Shown here: positions 46,501-57,169 of the stretch, in pieces
How positions within the stretch are numbered: the stretch's first letter is position 1
How the letters are laid out: each line of letters begins with the position of its first letter
Assembly (NCBI GenBank): GCA_028583605.1
Contig: CM053328.1
Span: forward strand, 36,761,610 to 36,825,609
Length of the DNA stretch: 64,000 nt
DNA from: Dastarcus helophoroides
Taxonomy: Eukaryota > Arthropoda > Insecta > Coleoptera > Bothrideridae
Direction: 5' to 3'
The notes under the pieces: generated by a model
Databases searched by the model: none
Seen by the model: the letters and a program-made list of their open reading frames with translations, nothing else
Told to the model about the DNA's origin: nothing
Made by a program: the position numbers and the translations under genes

Positions 46501-49500
46501 AATTTTGAGAATTTGATGAAAGGATCAGATAAGGCCTAGAAACCCATTAGGGATAAATAACCGACGAGAAATGGGAAAAGATTGCGAAAACTTGAAGCAA
46601 CTCATAAAGGAAGACAAGGTTTTATAGATAATGGTGTACCTTTGTAGCTCCTTTTCCCAAGCCTGGAGGACCAGTCCCCCTTGAATTTTTTAACGCAGCC
46701 GAATCGTCGCTGATGTTTTCGTTTATCAAATCGTCGCATTTCATGTTGCATTTTCCACCCTTGTGGCTGAAGGTGCACCAACCTTTGGTAGTTGATCTGT
46801 AAAGGCGAATCAACTTTGATAAATTATGATTTTTTTTTTGGTGGAACGTTCCTTGTGTGTTCCTTGGTTATCTTGCAAAAATTGAAATACAAATTTTATC
46901 CCCCGAAACCAAGAAAGATTACAAAACACAACAAAGGTTGCTCTAAGTTAGTTAGTTAGTTAGAGTAACCTTTGTTGTGTTTTTTAATCTTTCTTGATTT
47001 CAGGGGACAAGATTTGTATTTCAATTTTAGATAATGATTAGTTTGATCAATAACGGAATGTAGAACCAGTCGAAAAGATAGTAGTACAAAACCTTGAAAA
47101 GGATTTCTTAACTTTTGTGTCCATACTGATTAGGAGTGGTAAACAATCGACTCACATCTTCTACAGAGAATTTTGATGCCACTCTTGCTAATTTATTACG
47201 TACGTTTGAAAATGTCAATTCAATAAGTTGCTGCTAATTAATGACTGACTTTAGAGTATTTTTGAAATCGGCCCTTTTGTTGTGTTTTTTAATGTACGAT
47301 TAAAAACAAAACTGTTTTCTCATTTCTCTTATTGAATGTTTGACTTAGACTTGAAAACAACACACTTGGCAAAAGCTGGTGGAATTTGGATTCTTCGATG
47401 TCTCATTAGGACAAAAAGAGCCCCCTAATTGGGATTAACTGTATTATATTAATTGTATTATATTAATTATATTATAATGTACTAAAAATTGAAATACAAA
47501 TCTTGTCTCCTGATACCAAGAAAGAATAAAAAACACAACAGAGAGACATATATATCTCCGAAGATGATAGCTTGGCTATCGAAACACGTTAGAGCAACCT
47601 CTGTTGTGTTTTTTAATCTTTCTTAGTTTCAGGGGACAATATTTATATTTCAATTTATAAAGATAACCAAGGACCATTCCGTTTCACCAAAAAAAACTGT
47701 ACTAAAGCAAATGTTTCAATTGTTGTTAACGGTTAGCTGTTGTAAACTGTTTTTAGAACGCTGCTATCGACGAAAATAATTGGGTGACCACATTTCGAAA
47801 TGATGCAGACGATGTCGAAGGAATAATGTCCCCCTTGATGACAGACGTCGGGCTCTGCTTCACATTCAATATGTTAGACAGAAAGGAAATTCTCAGTGAT
47901 GACGTGTACGATTGAAACTCTTGTTAACGTTCAATTTCTAACTCGTTATCAACAGGATACATTACTCCAACTTTATGAAGAATTCCGAAATCGAATTGGA
48001 ACGTTGAAATCGGCTATAGAGATTCCTCCGAAGATCATTTGTACCCCAGAAGAACGATGGGAGCAGGAGTTTCCAACGGATTGTGGTTTATGCTGTACAC
48101 CAACAAGGATGATGAAATTTATGGTTGCAATTTGATTGAATTCCAAGGATTCAGGGTAAAGTATACAAGATTCACATTTGTAAGATTTTGTAAAATCACC
48201 AAGTGGGGATGTTTTGCAATCTAGTGTCTAGTGAGTGAACTATTTCAACTAAGAATCTATATCTCTTGTTGAATTTATCGTTAATAGAGGCTATTAGTTA
48301 TGGTGGAACGGGACTAGTCCTTGGTTATCTTCAAAAATTGTAATACAGAACTTGTCCCCTGAAACCAAGAAAGATTAACAAACACAACAAAGGTTGCTCT
48401 AACGTGTTTTGATAGCCAAGCTGTTATCTTCAGAGAGATACCACAGAGATACTAGTATTTCTATAAAGATGACAGCTTGACTTAGAGCAACTTTTGTTGT
48501 GTTTTTTAATCTTTCTTAGTTTCAGGGGACAAGTTCTGTATTTCAAGTTATTAGTTATAAATATATATAAAGATATAAATATATAAGAATCCAATTTTTC
48601 ATGTCAAAGCAACGTCTCCAATTCTACAGGTGTCCCTGCATTTACCCAGTAGATTACCACTGGCCCAGGAAGATTTCTTTATTGTTTCTCAAGGGCAGCA
48701 CGTCATTGCTTCAGTGGAACCAGAAATGATGACGACCAGTGCAAAAGTGAAAAATTATGGTGTTAAAGTGAGAAGTTGCTATTTCATGGGCGAAAAAAAG
48801 TTAAAATACTTTAAGATGTATTCCCAAACCAACTGTGTGATCGAATGCAGGACGAATTACACTCTGGAGCTCTGCGGTTGCGTTGACCTGTATATGCCAA
48901 GTGAGTATTTTGTTGTAAAGATTTTTATGCAAGAGTTATCATAATTTGAGCAACGCAGCTTATCTCTTAATATGAAATGAAGGCTTGCATGAACCAGAGT
49001 CAGTAAAAGATATACTTTTCCTGTATTGAATGAAGAACTACTAAAAGTATTGGATGTTTCGCCCTCTATTGTAAGGGGCTTCTTCAGAAACAAAAAGAAA
49101 TAATAAATGGAAATTACGATAAAAATAGAGACAAGGTGATTAAACCAAAATCAAAGCGCAGTAACTCAGTAAGTCCTTTACAACAGAGACGAAACTCTTC
49201 TGAGATGAAAAATGCCAAGAGTAGATTCTGGATAGGATGTGGATTGTCTAAAGTTTATGCCAGCACTTAGGCCACCCTTTACGGGCCCATTGTGCTATCT
49301 TCGTGATTGAGGTATCGTTGGTCATTCATTCAACCACCCAACCTTGTTGAGTAACTGAAGAACGTCCCTTGGATGCGCCTCTCTCAAACTGGCCACACTA
49401 GGCCAGAAGTCCCCCAGCGTGAATCCTCTGATTGATGCTAGTGGCGGGCAGTGACACATCACGTGCTCGACACTCTCATCTTCTTCTAAACACTTCCTAC

Positions 49501-52500
49501 AACTCGGGTAGAAGATCAGTATGTCATCGTACCAGAGGCGCAACTCTTCTGATCGAAAAGCAAGAAAAGAAACTATATATCATTATGCTGCGAGATCACT
49601 TCCGAAGATTTCCTGTGGTTGATTTCCAGATGGAGCAAAGCAGGTAACAGTTGTCTCTGTTTGTCGAGAACTCCTGAATTTTGCTGGCCTCGCCTATCTT
49701 CCTGTTATAGTAATGGGGAGTGTTGGATATAATGAAAATATCGTGGAAAACTTTTAGTAGCTCTTCGACACAGTCCAATCTTGGAAGAAGCATATATTTT
49801 ACCATCTCATCTCTCAGTCATCTCGGGATAGCAAATTAAATTAATGATTTTATTTGGTTTTTTTTTCAATTTATTTAACATTTCTTCGGCCCAGTTTGGA
49901 AATATTTAAATTTTTATGGTTTGTTGACAATTTTCTAAACAGTTTTTGAAATGCACTACGTGATATTAAATGTTATTGAAAAACGTCACTTCATAACAGT
50001 TCACAAATTAAGAGGTTTATTTTTTTATTTGACATAGAATAGAATAATGAAAATAGGAGACCAATTCGATATGGAAAAAATAAAAATTTTTGGGGGTTTT
50101 TTTGATAAATTGAAAAATATAAAAAAATACATAAAAAGTTGTAGCACTGGACATCGATGTTTTTCGCTCTCATTTGAGGCCTCGTCCAGCAGTGCAAATC
50201 TGATTATTTCTATGAAATCCCAATTTTTACTAAATTTCCACTTTTTTTCAAAATTCGTCCTTTGAAACTTCGACTTTTAAAATCCGAATTTCTGTAAATT
50301 TCGAACTAAAGAGGCTTTTTTTTAGAAATTTTCTTTTTTTTTTTTTTTTTCTTTTCTTTTGAAATTTCGATCTTCAAATTAGACTTATTTTACGAAAATT
50401 AGACTTTCTTAAGATATCCATTTTTTTATCTCAAATCTTGTTTTTTAAATCTCGCACTTTTTAAATTTCGACTTTTAAAATCCGAATTTCTGTAAATTTC
50501 GAACTAGGAAGGCTTTTTTTTAGAAATTTTCTTTTTTTTTCAAAATTCGTCCTTTGAAACTTCGACATTTGTTTCTCAAAATTCGTCCTTTGAAACTTCG
50601 ACATTTTTTTCCCAAAATTCGTCTTTTTTCGTCAAATACATCCTTTTGTTTTAAAATTTCATTTTCTTCTCTTTTGAAATTTCAATCCTTAAAATTCGAC
50701 TTCTTTTACGAAAATTTGACTTTCTCAAAATTTTCATTTCTTTATCTCAAAATCTTGTTTTTTCAAAATTCATCCTTTGCTTGAAACTTCGACATTTTCT
50801 TGAAACATCGACGTTCTTCCCACATTTTGTCTTTTTTGTCAAATTTGTCCTTTTCTTTTGAAATTTTAATCCTTAAAGTTCGACTTCTTTTACGAAAATT
50901 TGACCTTCTCAAAATGTCTCAAAATTTCGGAGACTTTTTTTTAGAAATTTTCTTTTTTTTTCAAAATTCGTCCTTTGCTTGAAACTTCGATATTTTCTGG
51001 AAAAATCGACTTTGTCCCAAAGTTCGTCCTTTTTGTTCAGATTTTTCTGTTTCTGTTAAAATTTCAATCCTTAATATGCAATTTCTTTTACAAAAATTTG
51101 AGTTTCTTAAAATTCCCATTTTTTTATCTCAAAATCTTTTTTTGTATATCGACTTTTTCAAACTTCGACTTTTAAAATCCAAATTTCTGTAAATGTCGAA
51201 CTAAGGAGACTTTTTTTTAGAAATTTCCTTTTTTTTCAAAATTCGTCCTTTGAAACTTCGACATTTTTTTCTCAAAATTCGTCTTTTTTCGTCAATTTTT
51301 TTCTTTTCTTTTGAAATTTCGATTCTTCAAATTAGACTTATTTTACGAAAATTAGACTTTCTTAAAATATCCATTTTTTTATCTCAAAATCTTGTTTTTT
51401 TAAATTTCGCACTTTTTAAATTTCGACTTTTTCAAACTTCGACTTTTAAAATCCGAATTTCTGTAAATTTCGAACTAGGAAGGCTTTTTTTTAGAAATTT
51501 CCTTTTTTTTCAAAATTCGTCCTTTGTTTGAAACTTCGACATTTTTTTCTCAAAATTCGTCTTTTTTCGTCAATTTTTTTCTTTTCTTTTGAAATTTCGA
51601 TTCCTCAAATTAGACTTATTTTACGAAAATTAGACTTTCTTAAAATATCCATTTTTTATCTCAAAATCTTGTTTTTTTAAATTTCGCTCTTTTTAAATTT
51701 CGACTTTATCAAACTTCGACTTTTAAAATCCGAATTTCTGTAAATGTCGAACTAAGGAGGCTTTTTTTTTAGAAATTTCCTTTTTTTCAAAATTCATCCT
51801 TTGCTTGAAACTTCCACATTTTCGTAAAACATCGACTTTTTTCCCGAAATCAAATCATCAAATTTTTCCTTTCTTTTAAAATTTCAATTCTTAAAACTCG
51901 ACTTCTTTTACGAAAATTTGATTTTCCCAAAATTTTCATTTTTTTATCTCAAAATCTTGTTTATTTTAAATTTCGCCTTTTTTAAACTTTGACTTTTAAA
52001 ATCCGAATTTCCGCAAATTTTGAACAAAGGAGACTTTATTTAGAAATTTTCTTTTTTTTTCAAAATTCGCTCTTTGCTTGAAACTTCGACATTTTCTTGA
52101 AACATGGACTTTTTTTCCAAAATTCGTCTTTTTTGGTCAAATTTTTCCTCTTCTTTTGAAATTTCAATCCTTAAAATTCGACTTCTTTTACGAAAATTTG
52201 ACTTTCTTAAAATTTACATTTTTTTATCTCAAAATCTTGTTTTTTTTAAATTTCGACTTTTGTAAAGTTCGCCTTTTTCAAACTTCGACTTTTAAAATCC
52301 GAATTTCTGCAAATTTCCAACTAAGGAGACTTTTTTTTAGAAATTTTCATTTTTTTTCAAAATTTGTCCTACTGCTTGAAACTTCGACATTTTCTGGAAA
52401 CATCGACTTTTTCCCGGAATTTGTCCCTTTTTTGTCAAATTTTTCTTTTTCTCTTAAAATTTCAATCCTTAAAATGCGACTTCTTTTACGAAAATTTAAG

Positions 52501-55500
52501 TTTCTTTAAATTTCCATTTTTTTATCTCAAATTCTATTTATTTTTAATTTCGACTTTTTTAAATTTTGCCTTTTTCAAACTTTGACTTTTAAAATCCAAA
52601 TTTCTGCAAATTTCGAATTAAGGAGACTTTTTCTTAAAAATTTCCTTTTTTTCCAAAATCGTCCTTTGCTTGAAACTTTGACATTTTCTTGAAACATCGA
52701 CTCTTTTCCCGAAATTTGTCTTTATTCACCAACTTTTTCATTTCTTTTGAAATTTCAATTCCTAAAATTCGACCTCTTTTTACGAAAATTTGACTTTCTC
52801 AAAATTTTGAATTTTTATCCTAAAATCTTTTTTTTTAATTCGCCTTTTCCAAACTTTGACTTTTAAAATTCGAATTTCTGCAAATTTTGAACTAAAGAGA
52901 CGTTTAGAAATTTCCCTTTTAAAAAAAAAATTGTTCTTTGCTTGAAACTTCGACTTTTATTTTTATTTACTTTTTTTTATTTTGAATTTTCAATTCTTAA
53001 AATTCGACTTCTTTCTCTCAAAATCTCTTTTTTTAATTTCGCCTTTTTCAAACTTCGATTTTTAAAATCCGAATTTCTGAAAATTTCATTTTTCTTAAAA
53101 TTTAGTCGATCTTTTGATAAACAATTTAAAAAATGTTGATTAATATATTTTGAAAGTTTGTACCTTTGTAAAAAGGGAAAATTTCTTAGAAAACATTCCT
53201 TGGAAATTTTAACTAGTTTTTTAAATCAAACCTTCTGCTTTTAAAAATTTTGACAGGATGAGGGGCGCTTCTCTCCCTCTAACTTGAGCAACCAAGGGAA
53301 AATATATATTTAGTCGGAAAATTTCAATATTTTCTCAAAGTTCGCACAATTTTCGAAATATTCACAAAATGTGGTTATTTCTATGAAATTCCAAATTTTT
53401 ACTAAATTTCCACTTTTTTCTCAAAAATTTAAACTTATGCTCGTAATTTTAATCTTGTTCTTAAAGTTTTGATTTTTCTTTCAAAATTTAGTTTTTTTCT
53501 TTCGTATTTCGTTTTTAGTTTGGGAATTTTCGATTCAAAGTCCTTTTTTTTAAATTTTATCTTTATCGCAAAATTGGATCATTTATCTTACTGAAAATCT
53601 CAACTTTTTCCTCAAAAGTTATCTTTATCACAAAATTTAATTTTTTATTTTTCAAAATTTGTATTTTTTTCTCGAAATTTCGTTTCTTTCCTCGAAATTT
53701 GTCTTTTTTTCAAAGTTAGCATATTTTTCGAAATTTTCACGAAATTTGATTATTTGTATGAAATTCGAAATTTTTACCAAGTTTCCACTTTTTCTTCAAA
53801 ATTTCACTCTTCCTGGTATTTTCAATTGGTTCTTGAAATTTTGATTTTTCTCTCAAAATTTCGTTTTGTTTTTCTTAATTCGTTTTTGGTTTTGGAATTT
53901 TGGATTTTAGGTTCTTCTTTTTTAAATTTTATCTTTATCGCAAAATTGGATCCTTTATGTTACTGAAAATCTCTACTTTTCCTCGAAGGTTGTCTATCTC
54001 AAAATTTTATTTTTTATTTTTCACAATTTACATTTTTATCTCGATATTTCGTCATTTTCCTCGAAATTTGTCTTTTTCTCAAAATTCGTATATTTTTCCA
54101 AATTTCCACAATATCTGATTATTTCTATGAAATCCCAAATTTTTACTAAATTTCCACTTTTTCTTCAAAAATTTCAAACTCTTGCTGGTATTTTCGATCT
54201 GGTTCTTGAAATTTTGATTTTTCTCTCAAAATTTCGTTTTGTTTTTCCTAATTCGTTTTTGGTTTTGGAATTTTGGATTTTAGGTCCTTCTTTTTTAAAT
54301 TTTATCTTTATCGCAAAATTGGATCCTTTATGTTAGTGACAATCTTTATTTTTTCCTCAAAGGTTGTCTATCTCAAAATTTTATTATTTATTTTTCAGAA
54401 TTTGCATTTTTATCTCGATATTTCGTTTTTCCTCGAAATTTGTCTTTTTCTCAAAATTCGTAATTTTTCCAAATTTCCACAAAATCTGATTATTTCTATG
54501 AAATCCCAAATTTTTACTAAATTTCCACTTTTTTTTCAAAAATTTCAAACTCTTGCTGGTATTTTCGATCTGGTTCTTGAAATTTTGATATTTCTCCTAA
54601 TTTGTTTTTGGTTTTGGAATTTTGGATTTTAGGTCCTTCTTTTTTAAATTTTATCTTTATCGCAAAATTGGATCCTTTATGTTAGTGACAATCTCTATTT
54701 TTTTCTCAAAGGTTGTCTATCTCAAAATTTTATTAATTATTTTTCAGAATTTGTATTTTTTTGTCGAAATTTCGTTTTTCCTCGAATTTTGTCTTTTTCT
54801 CAAAATTCGTATATTTTCCGAAATTTCCACAAAATCTGATTATTTCTATGAAATTCCAAATTTTTACTAAATTACCCCTTTTTTTTCAAAAATTTCAAAC
54901 TCTTGTTGGTAATTTCGATCTTGTTTGTTATTGAAATTTTGATTTTTCTCTCAAAATGTCGGTTTTTTAAGTTTCCTAATTCGTTTTTGGTTTTGGAATT
55001 TTGGATTTTAGGTCCTTCTTTTTTAAATTATATTTTTATCGCAAAATTGGATCCCTTATGTTACGGAAAATTTGAATTTTTTCCCTAAAAGTTGTCTTTA
55101 TTTCAAAATTTTTTTTCAAAATGTGCATATTTTTCTTAAAATGTTGACTTTCTCTTCGAAATTTGTCTTTTTCTCTACAATTTGACTATTTTTTTCAACA
55201 TTGTTTTGAATCTCAATTTGTAAAATTCGACATTTTTCTTAAAATGCGCCTTTTCTGGAAAATTTCGAACTTTTTTCTCAATTTCGAAGTTTTACTTGAA
55301 ATTTCGACCATTTGTCAAAATTTTGGATATCTATTTTGGGAATTCTGCCATTTTTGTTAACATGAGCCTTTTTTAGAAATGTTCACGTTCTTGAATCTGG
55401 ATTTTTGGAAATTTTGACTGAAAGTGTGACTTTTTCTCTAAAATTTGTTTACCTCAAAATCTGATATTGCTAAAAAGGACGACATTTATGGACAAAATAA

Positions 55501-56781
55501 GGTGGGAAAGGCGATCAGAATTTGATCCTCCAAAAATATTCGAGTGTGACACACATGTACATAATTGGAAAATGAATATATCTTGTAATGTTATGGCTTT
55601 AGCCTTCCCAGGTCTTTGTACATGACGACGTTTACTTCGCTGTTCATCTTTCTCTAGAAATTTCAACATTTTTGTCAAAATTTGTCTTTTTTTGAAATTG
55701 TAATTTCCTGTAAGTTCCAACTGTTTTCTCGAACTCTGCCTATTTCCCAAAATTTCGGTTATTTGTTGAAAATTCGTCCTTCTCATAATCAACTATTTTC
55801 AAAATAGTTTTTCTCAAAATTTTTGACCTTTTCTCAAAATTTTTGACCTTTTCTCAAAATTTTTGACCTTTTCTCACAATTTTTAAGTTTTTCTCAAAAA
55901 TTCATTTTTTGTGCAAATATTCTATATTTTCTTCTCGAAATTCTTTTTTTTTCGCAAATTTTGCCTTCTTTGGCATTTCGACTACTTCTTTCAATTTTTT
56001 TTTGTTTGATTTTTTAACTAAATTTCGACTTTTTACTTAATATTTAGAATTTTTTCTCATTTCAAGGTTTTTCCTATTTTTAAATTTCGGTATTTTTCTT
56101 ACTGATGGAATTTTTCTGAAAATTTAGCCCTTTTTCGGTCTGAATTACCAAAAATGTCCTAACATGTGACCTTTTTTCGAAATTTTAATTTTTTCCTCAG
56201 ATTTCGTTATTTGGTGTTTCTAGAAATCTTTTTATAAATTCCAACCCATCAAAATTCGACTATTTCAGCTTTTTTAAAATATGATTGTTCAAAATTTCTT
56301 CAATTTTTCTTAAAATTCGTTTTTTTGAAAGTTCCTTTTTTAAATTTGTCTTTCTGGTAATTACAACGTGTGTCTCAAAATTAACTCGGTTCAATCTAGG
56401 AAGAAGTACATCTTTTATTGACTTTGAAAGTAAAAATCTTCCAACGACAATATCTTACAGTCGGAATTATGTCAAAGCGTATTTGATAACATGTTTTTTT
56501 AAATTAATTATAAGTTAACGTTAAATAGTTTGTAATTCACTGTTAACGGTTTTAGCTTCGACGTTGCTTCCATGAACATCTTCTTCAAATCCAGTCAATT
56601 TTTACCGACCAGAAAAGATGAACTCTACGGGGTAACGGATTTCATATCGAATTTTGGAGGAATATTGGGACTGTTTACTGGTTTTTCCTTATTCTCCGTA
56701 GCTGAAATAATCTACTTTTTGACAGTGAGAATCGTTGAAAATAGAAGGCGACACAGAGATTGGTCAGGACCAGAAGAATGA
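43422..56781 (+). CDS. ppk-like: Pickpocket-family DEG/ENaC sodium channel, incomplete and frame-broken
   Basis: The joined exons are 43422-43585, 45631-45875, 46195-46315, 47757-47903, 47956-48155, 48630-48900 and 56556-56781. The protein has a short cytosolic start with the CENSSIQGLNYL motif, where the conserved Gly of the gating HG motif is kept. The first membrane span is WWLIVLFFCLAGCVYMI, followed by IYTKWFESPVIV and FPAITICPE. Extracellular motifs include DVGLCFTFNML, YPRRTMGAG and CVIECRTNYTLELCGC. The second span has ISNFGGILGLFTGFSLFSVAEIIYF with the G-x-S selectivity filter as GFS. These proteins form trimeric cation channels in sensory or epithelial cells. Defects: two one-base insertions in exon 2, one one-base loss in exon 5, and no exon found for the CxCLPxC region between 48900 and 56556 (phases 1 and 2 do not join). 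Confidence 0.85.
43828..44304. repeat. Hammerhead fold-back element carrying a LINE fragment
   Basis: The outer ends 'gcaacggactggtccttggttatctt' and '...tttcatgggacaagatttgtatttc' are intact. The palindrome centre is replaced by a LINE tail (about 43929-44217). The flanks of the insert read 'gaacggttgatct' and 'agaacggttggtct', which may be a target duplication. Confidence 0.75.
43923..44217 (+). mobile_element. Non-LTR retrotransposon (LINE) 3' end fragment
   Basis: The frame codes CLEEDESVEHVMCHCPAL with a C-x-x-C...H...C knuckle and ends FLNKVGWLNE then TGA (44118-44120). This pattern is the end of the reverse-transcriptase polyprotein of R1/Jockey-like elements. About 97 bases of 3' UTR follow ('cacctcaatcacggggatagc'). 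A second copy lies in the opposite direction at 49.2-49.5 kb. Confidence 0.75.
44707..45190. mobile_element. Two mariner transposase fragments in inverted orientation
   Basis: The plus-strand fragment (44707-44915) codes NYLVLHDDNVRQHPAF, matching the HDNARPH block of mariner, then VRQFLNKYY and degraded SPDLAPxDFF-like sequence. From about 45000 to 45185 the same sequence runs on the minus strand ('ctcaccagattgggttcc', 'cttagttcttcctgatgataat' when inverted). The two face each other across about 85 bases. Both are heavily mutated remnants. Confidence 0.65.
45349..45488. repeat. Hammerhead fold-back element, outer arms only
   Basis: 'tggtggaactgactggtccttgcc' and 'tacaaatcttgtcccctcaaatcaag' are followed directly by 'caatctttcttggtttcaagaaataag'. 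The palindromic ribozyme-like centre is deleted. Confidence 0.65.
45631..45875 (+). CDS. Channel gene exon 2 (first membrane span), two frameshifts
   Basis: A TTCTAG acceptor leads into IWWLIVLFFCLAGCVYMIGE, then IYTKWFESPVIVVLFY and a stop in that frame. The neighbouring frame carries KEMSVKDIPFP, and the third frame AITICPETKISVFGFNRTE. Two extra bases, one near 45745 and one C in the CCCTTTCCC run near 45770, explain both shifts. The 245-nt length is exactly two more than the phases allow. The donor is GTAGGT. Confidence 0.75.
45893..46064. repeat. Hammerhead fold-back element, rearranged
   Basis: The order of parts is unusual: 'ctctctgaagatgatagcttggg' comes first, then 'gcgatagccaagctatcatcttcagag', then 'ggaaacgcgctagccag' and the right outer arm. 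It lies in the intron after channel exon 2. Confidence 0.65.
46195..46315 (+). CDS. Channel gene exon 3
   Basis: A TGATTGCAG acceptor and GTAAGC donor, 121 nt, phase 2 in and 0 out. It codes NLYFDYMNLICLPEYDD and continues to DVYDFFTD. It belongs to the extracellular finger/palm region and carries the conserved YFDYMNLICL-type block. Confidence 0.75.
46640..46796 (-). CDS. Isolated antisense exon with cysteines, unidentified
   Basis: On the minus strand a CTTTACAG acceptor and GTACAC donor bound a 157-nt open exon. It codes STTKGWCTFSHKGGKCNMKC and continues DDLINENISDDSAALKNSRG to GATK. Three cysteines sit in a 13-residue window (C-x8-C-x3-C), followed by an acidic and then a Gly/Pro/Lys-rich part. 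It lies inside an intron of the plus-strand channel gene. No partner exon with certain phase was found on this strand, and no family is recognised. A secreted cysteine peptide is possible but not shown. Balanced codon use compared with the AT-rich surroundings supports that it is, or was, coding. Confidence 0.45.
46831..47029. repeat. Hammerhead fold-back element, centre deleted
   Basis: The outer arms 'ggtggaacg...ggttatctt' and 'cttgatttcaggggacaagatttg' are intact. Between the 'aaaggttgctctaa' and 'gagtaacctttgttgtg' arms only a short GTTA-repeat remains, so no ribozyme core is present. Confidence 0.7.
47484..47694. repeat. Hammerhead fold-back element
   Basis: The left inner arm is short. 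The right arm reads 'tctccgaagatgatagcttggctatcgaaacacgttagagcaacc', with intact stem II and GAAA but CTGAAGA changed to CCGAAGA. It lies 62 bases before channel exon 4. Confidence 0.72.
47757..47903 (+). CDS. Channel gene exon 4
   Basis: A GTTTTTAG acceptor and GTGTAC donor, 147 nt, phase 0 throughout. It codes NAAIDENNWVTTFRNDADD and ends with MTDVGLCFTFNMLDRKE. The GLCFTFN block is a family hallmark. The intron that follows is only 52 nt, with a TCTAAC branch-like site. Confidence 0.8.
47956..48155 (+). CDS. Channel gene exon 5, one frameshift
   Basis: It enters in phase 0 as DTLLQLYEEFRNR, then must change frame near 47990-47998 to continue NWNVEIGYRDSSEDHLYPRR and NGLWFMLYTNKDDEIYGC up to FQGFR. 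Its 200 nt is one base short of a frame-keeping length. A missing base next to 'cgaaatcgaattgg' is the simplest explanation. The donor is GTAAAG. Confidence 0.72.
48300..48547. repeat. Hammerhead fold-back element
   Basis: It is full length, with outer ends 'tggtggaacgggactagtccttgg' and 'ggtttcagg/ttagtttcaggggacaag'. The left palindrome arm on the minus strand has CTCT-CTGAAGA but a damaged stem, and the right arm is truncated ('gatgacagcttgacttagagc'). Confidence 0.72.
48630..48900 (+). CDS. Channel gene exon 6 (cysteine-rich domain start)
   Basis: A TTCTACAG acceptor and GTGAGT donor, 271 nt. It codes VSLHLPSRLPLAQEDFF, then KVRSCYFMGEKKLKYFKMYS and TNCVIECRTNYTLELCGC to VDLYMP. The disulphide-rich pattern and YFKMYSQTNC are typical. 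It ends in phase 1, which does not match the phase-2 entry of the last exon found, so at least one exon is missing between. Confidence 0.82.
49029..49090 (-). ncRNA. Weak hammerhead-like core
   Basis: On the minus strand CTGAAGA (49081-49087) is followed by a GCCC/GGGC stem with loop, then GAAAC and ATC. The core letters fit, but helix I pairing around it is poor, so this is a low-confidence relative of the other two hammerhead candidates. Confidence 0.25.
49205..49545 (-). mobile_element. LINE 3' end fragment, second copy
   Basis: The minus-strand frame codes CLEEDESVEHVMCHCPPL and ends LLNKVGWLNE with a stop at 49322, followed by the same UTR ('acctcaatcac', 'ggtggcctaagtgctggc'). It matches the 43.9-kb copy closely, so both are recent 5'-truncated insertions. 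Confidence 0.75.
50220..53110. repeat. Degenerate tandem array, about 285 bp unit
   Basis: 'ttttttcaaaattcgtcctttg...aaacttcgacattttc...atctcaaaatcttg...aaatccgaatttctg' recurs about ten times (for example near 50545, 50770, 50960, 51238, 51515, 51790, 52065, 52360 and 52650). Lys/Phe/Leu-rich frames here are by-products. The array lies in the long channel-gene intron where the missing exon was expected. Confidence 0.8.
53370..55090. repeat. Tandem array, about 365 bp unit, about 4.7 copies
   Basis: 'gattatttctatgaaatcccaaatttttac' is a start marker near 53373, 53746, 54117, 54488 and 54839. Each unit includes 'ttggttttggaattttggattttagg' and 'atcgcaaaattggatcc'. Copies near 54117 and 54488 are most alike. 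Confidence 0.85.
55454..55790. other. Mixed-composition island in AT-rich intron
   Basis: About 150 bases (55490-55645) are less AT-rich than the surroundings, with 'ggcgatcagaatttgatcctcc' and 'ccttcccaggtctttgtacatgacgacg'. A minus-strand frame of 112 codons crosses it. No splice context or family could be assigned; it may be an old insertion or an unrecognised exon. Confidence 0.3.
55805..55885. repeat. 20-bp tandem repeat
   Basis: 'tttttgaccttttctcaaaa' occurs three times back to back, with a fourth diverged unit. Confidence 0.85.
56556..56781 (+). CDS. Channel gene last exon (second membrane span and pore)
   Basis: An ACGGTTTTAG acceptor and TGA stop. It codes FDVASMNIFFKSSQFLPTRK and then DELYGVTDFISNFGGILGLF, TGFSLFSVAEIIYFLTVRIV and a basic tail ending HRDWSGPEE. 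The Gly-Phe-Ser filter and the amphipathic second span are intact. AATAAA lies at 56852-56857. The distal part is duplicated at 59.8 kb. Confidence 0.88.
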
Positions 56782-56851
56782 TGTGATTTGGAAGAACAAT
56801 ATTTATGTGCTTTTGAAGTCTCTAAATAGTGCCAACGAGGCTCGTTATTAA

Positions 56852-56857
56852 AATAAA
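56852..56857 (+). terminator. Poly(A) signal of the channel gene
   Basis: AATAAA, 71 bases after the TGA of the last exon, in 'ttattaaaataaattaaacacc'. The same signal is kept in the duplicate at 59.98 kb. Confidence 0.6.
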
Positions 56858-57169
56858 TTAAACACCATTAACATTTGTTTTATTTATAATGAATTAGCAA
56901 GGCTTTTGATATTATACAGAGGAATCAGTGAAAGTTCAACAAAAACTCAAGTTGAGAGGAAACGTACTATTGATATGATTCAAGTTTGGGGTCCTGGCAT
57001 AGTTCTGTAGTTTATATTAGTTGACCAATCTTTTCTCGCGTTGAAATATTTTTTTTTCGATTATCAAATTTTAATCTGACATCTTATTTACTTTGTAGGA
57101 TAGGCAATGCGGTAAGGCGTAAAGCATCAATTTAAAAAAAAATATTAAAATTTCTAGTACCTAAATTCT

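Noticed and set aside
49626..49663. Short exon-like stretch between TTTCCAG and GTAACAG
   Set aside because: Only 14 nt long and no flanking exon phase could be matched; it does not supply the missing channel exon.
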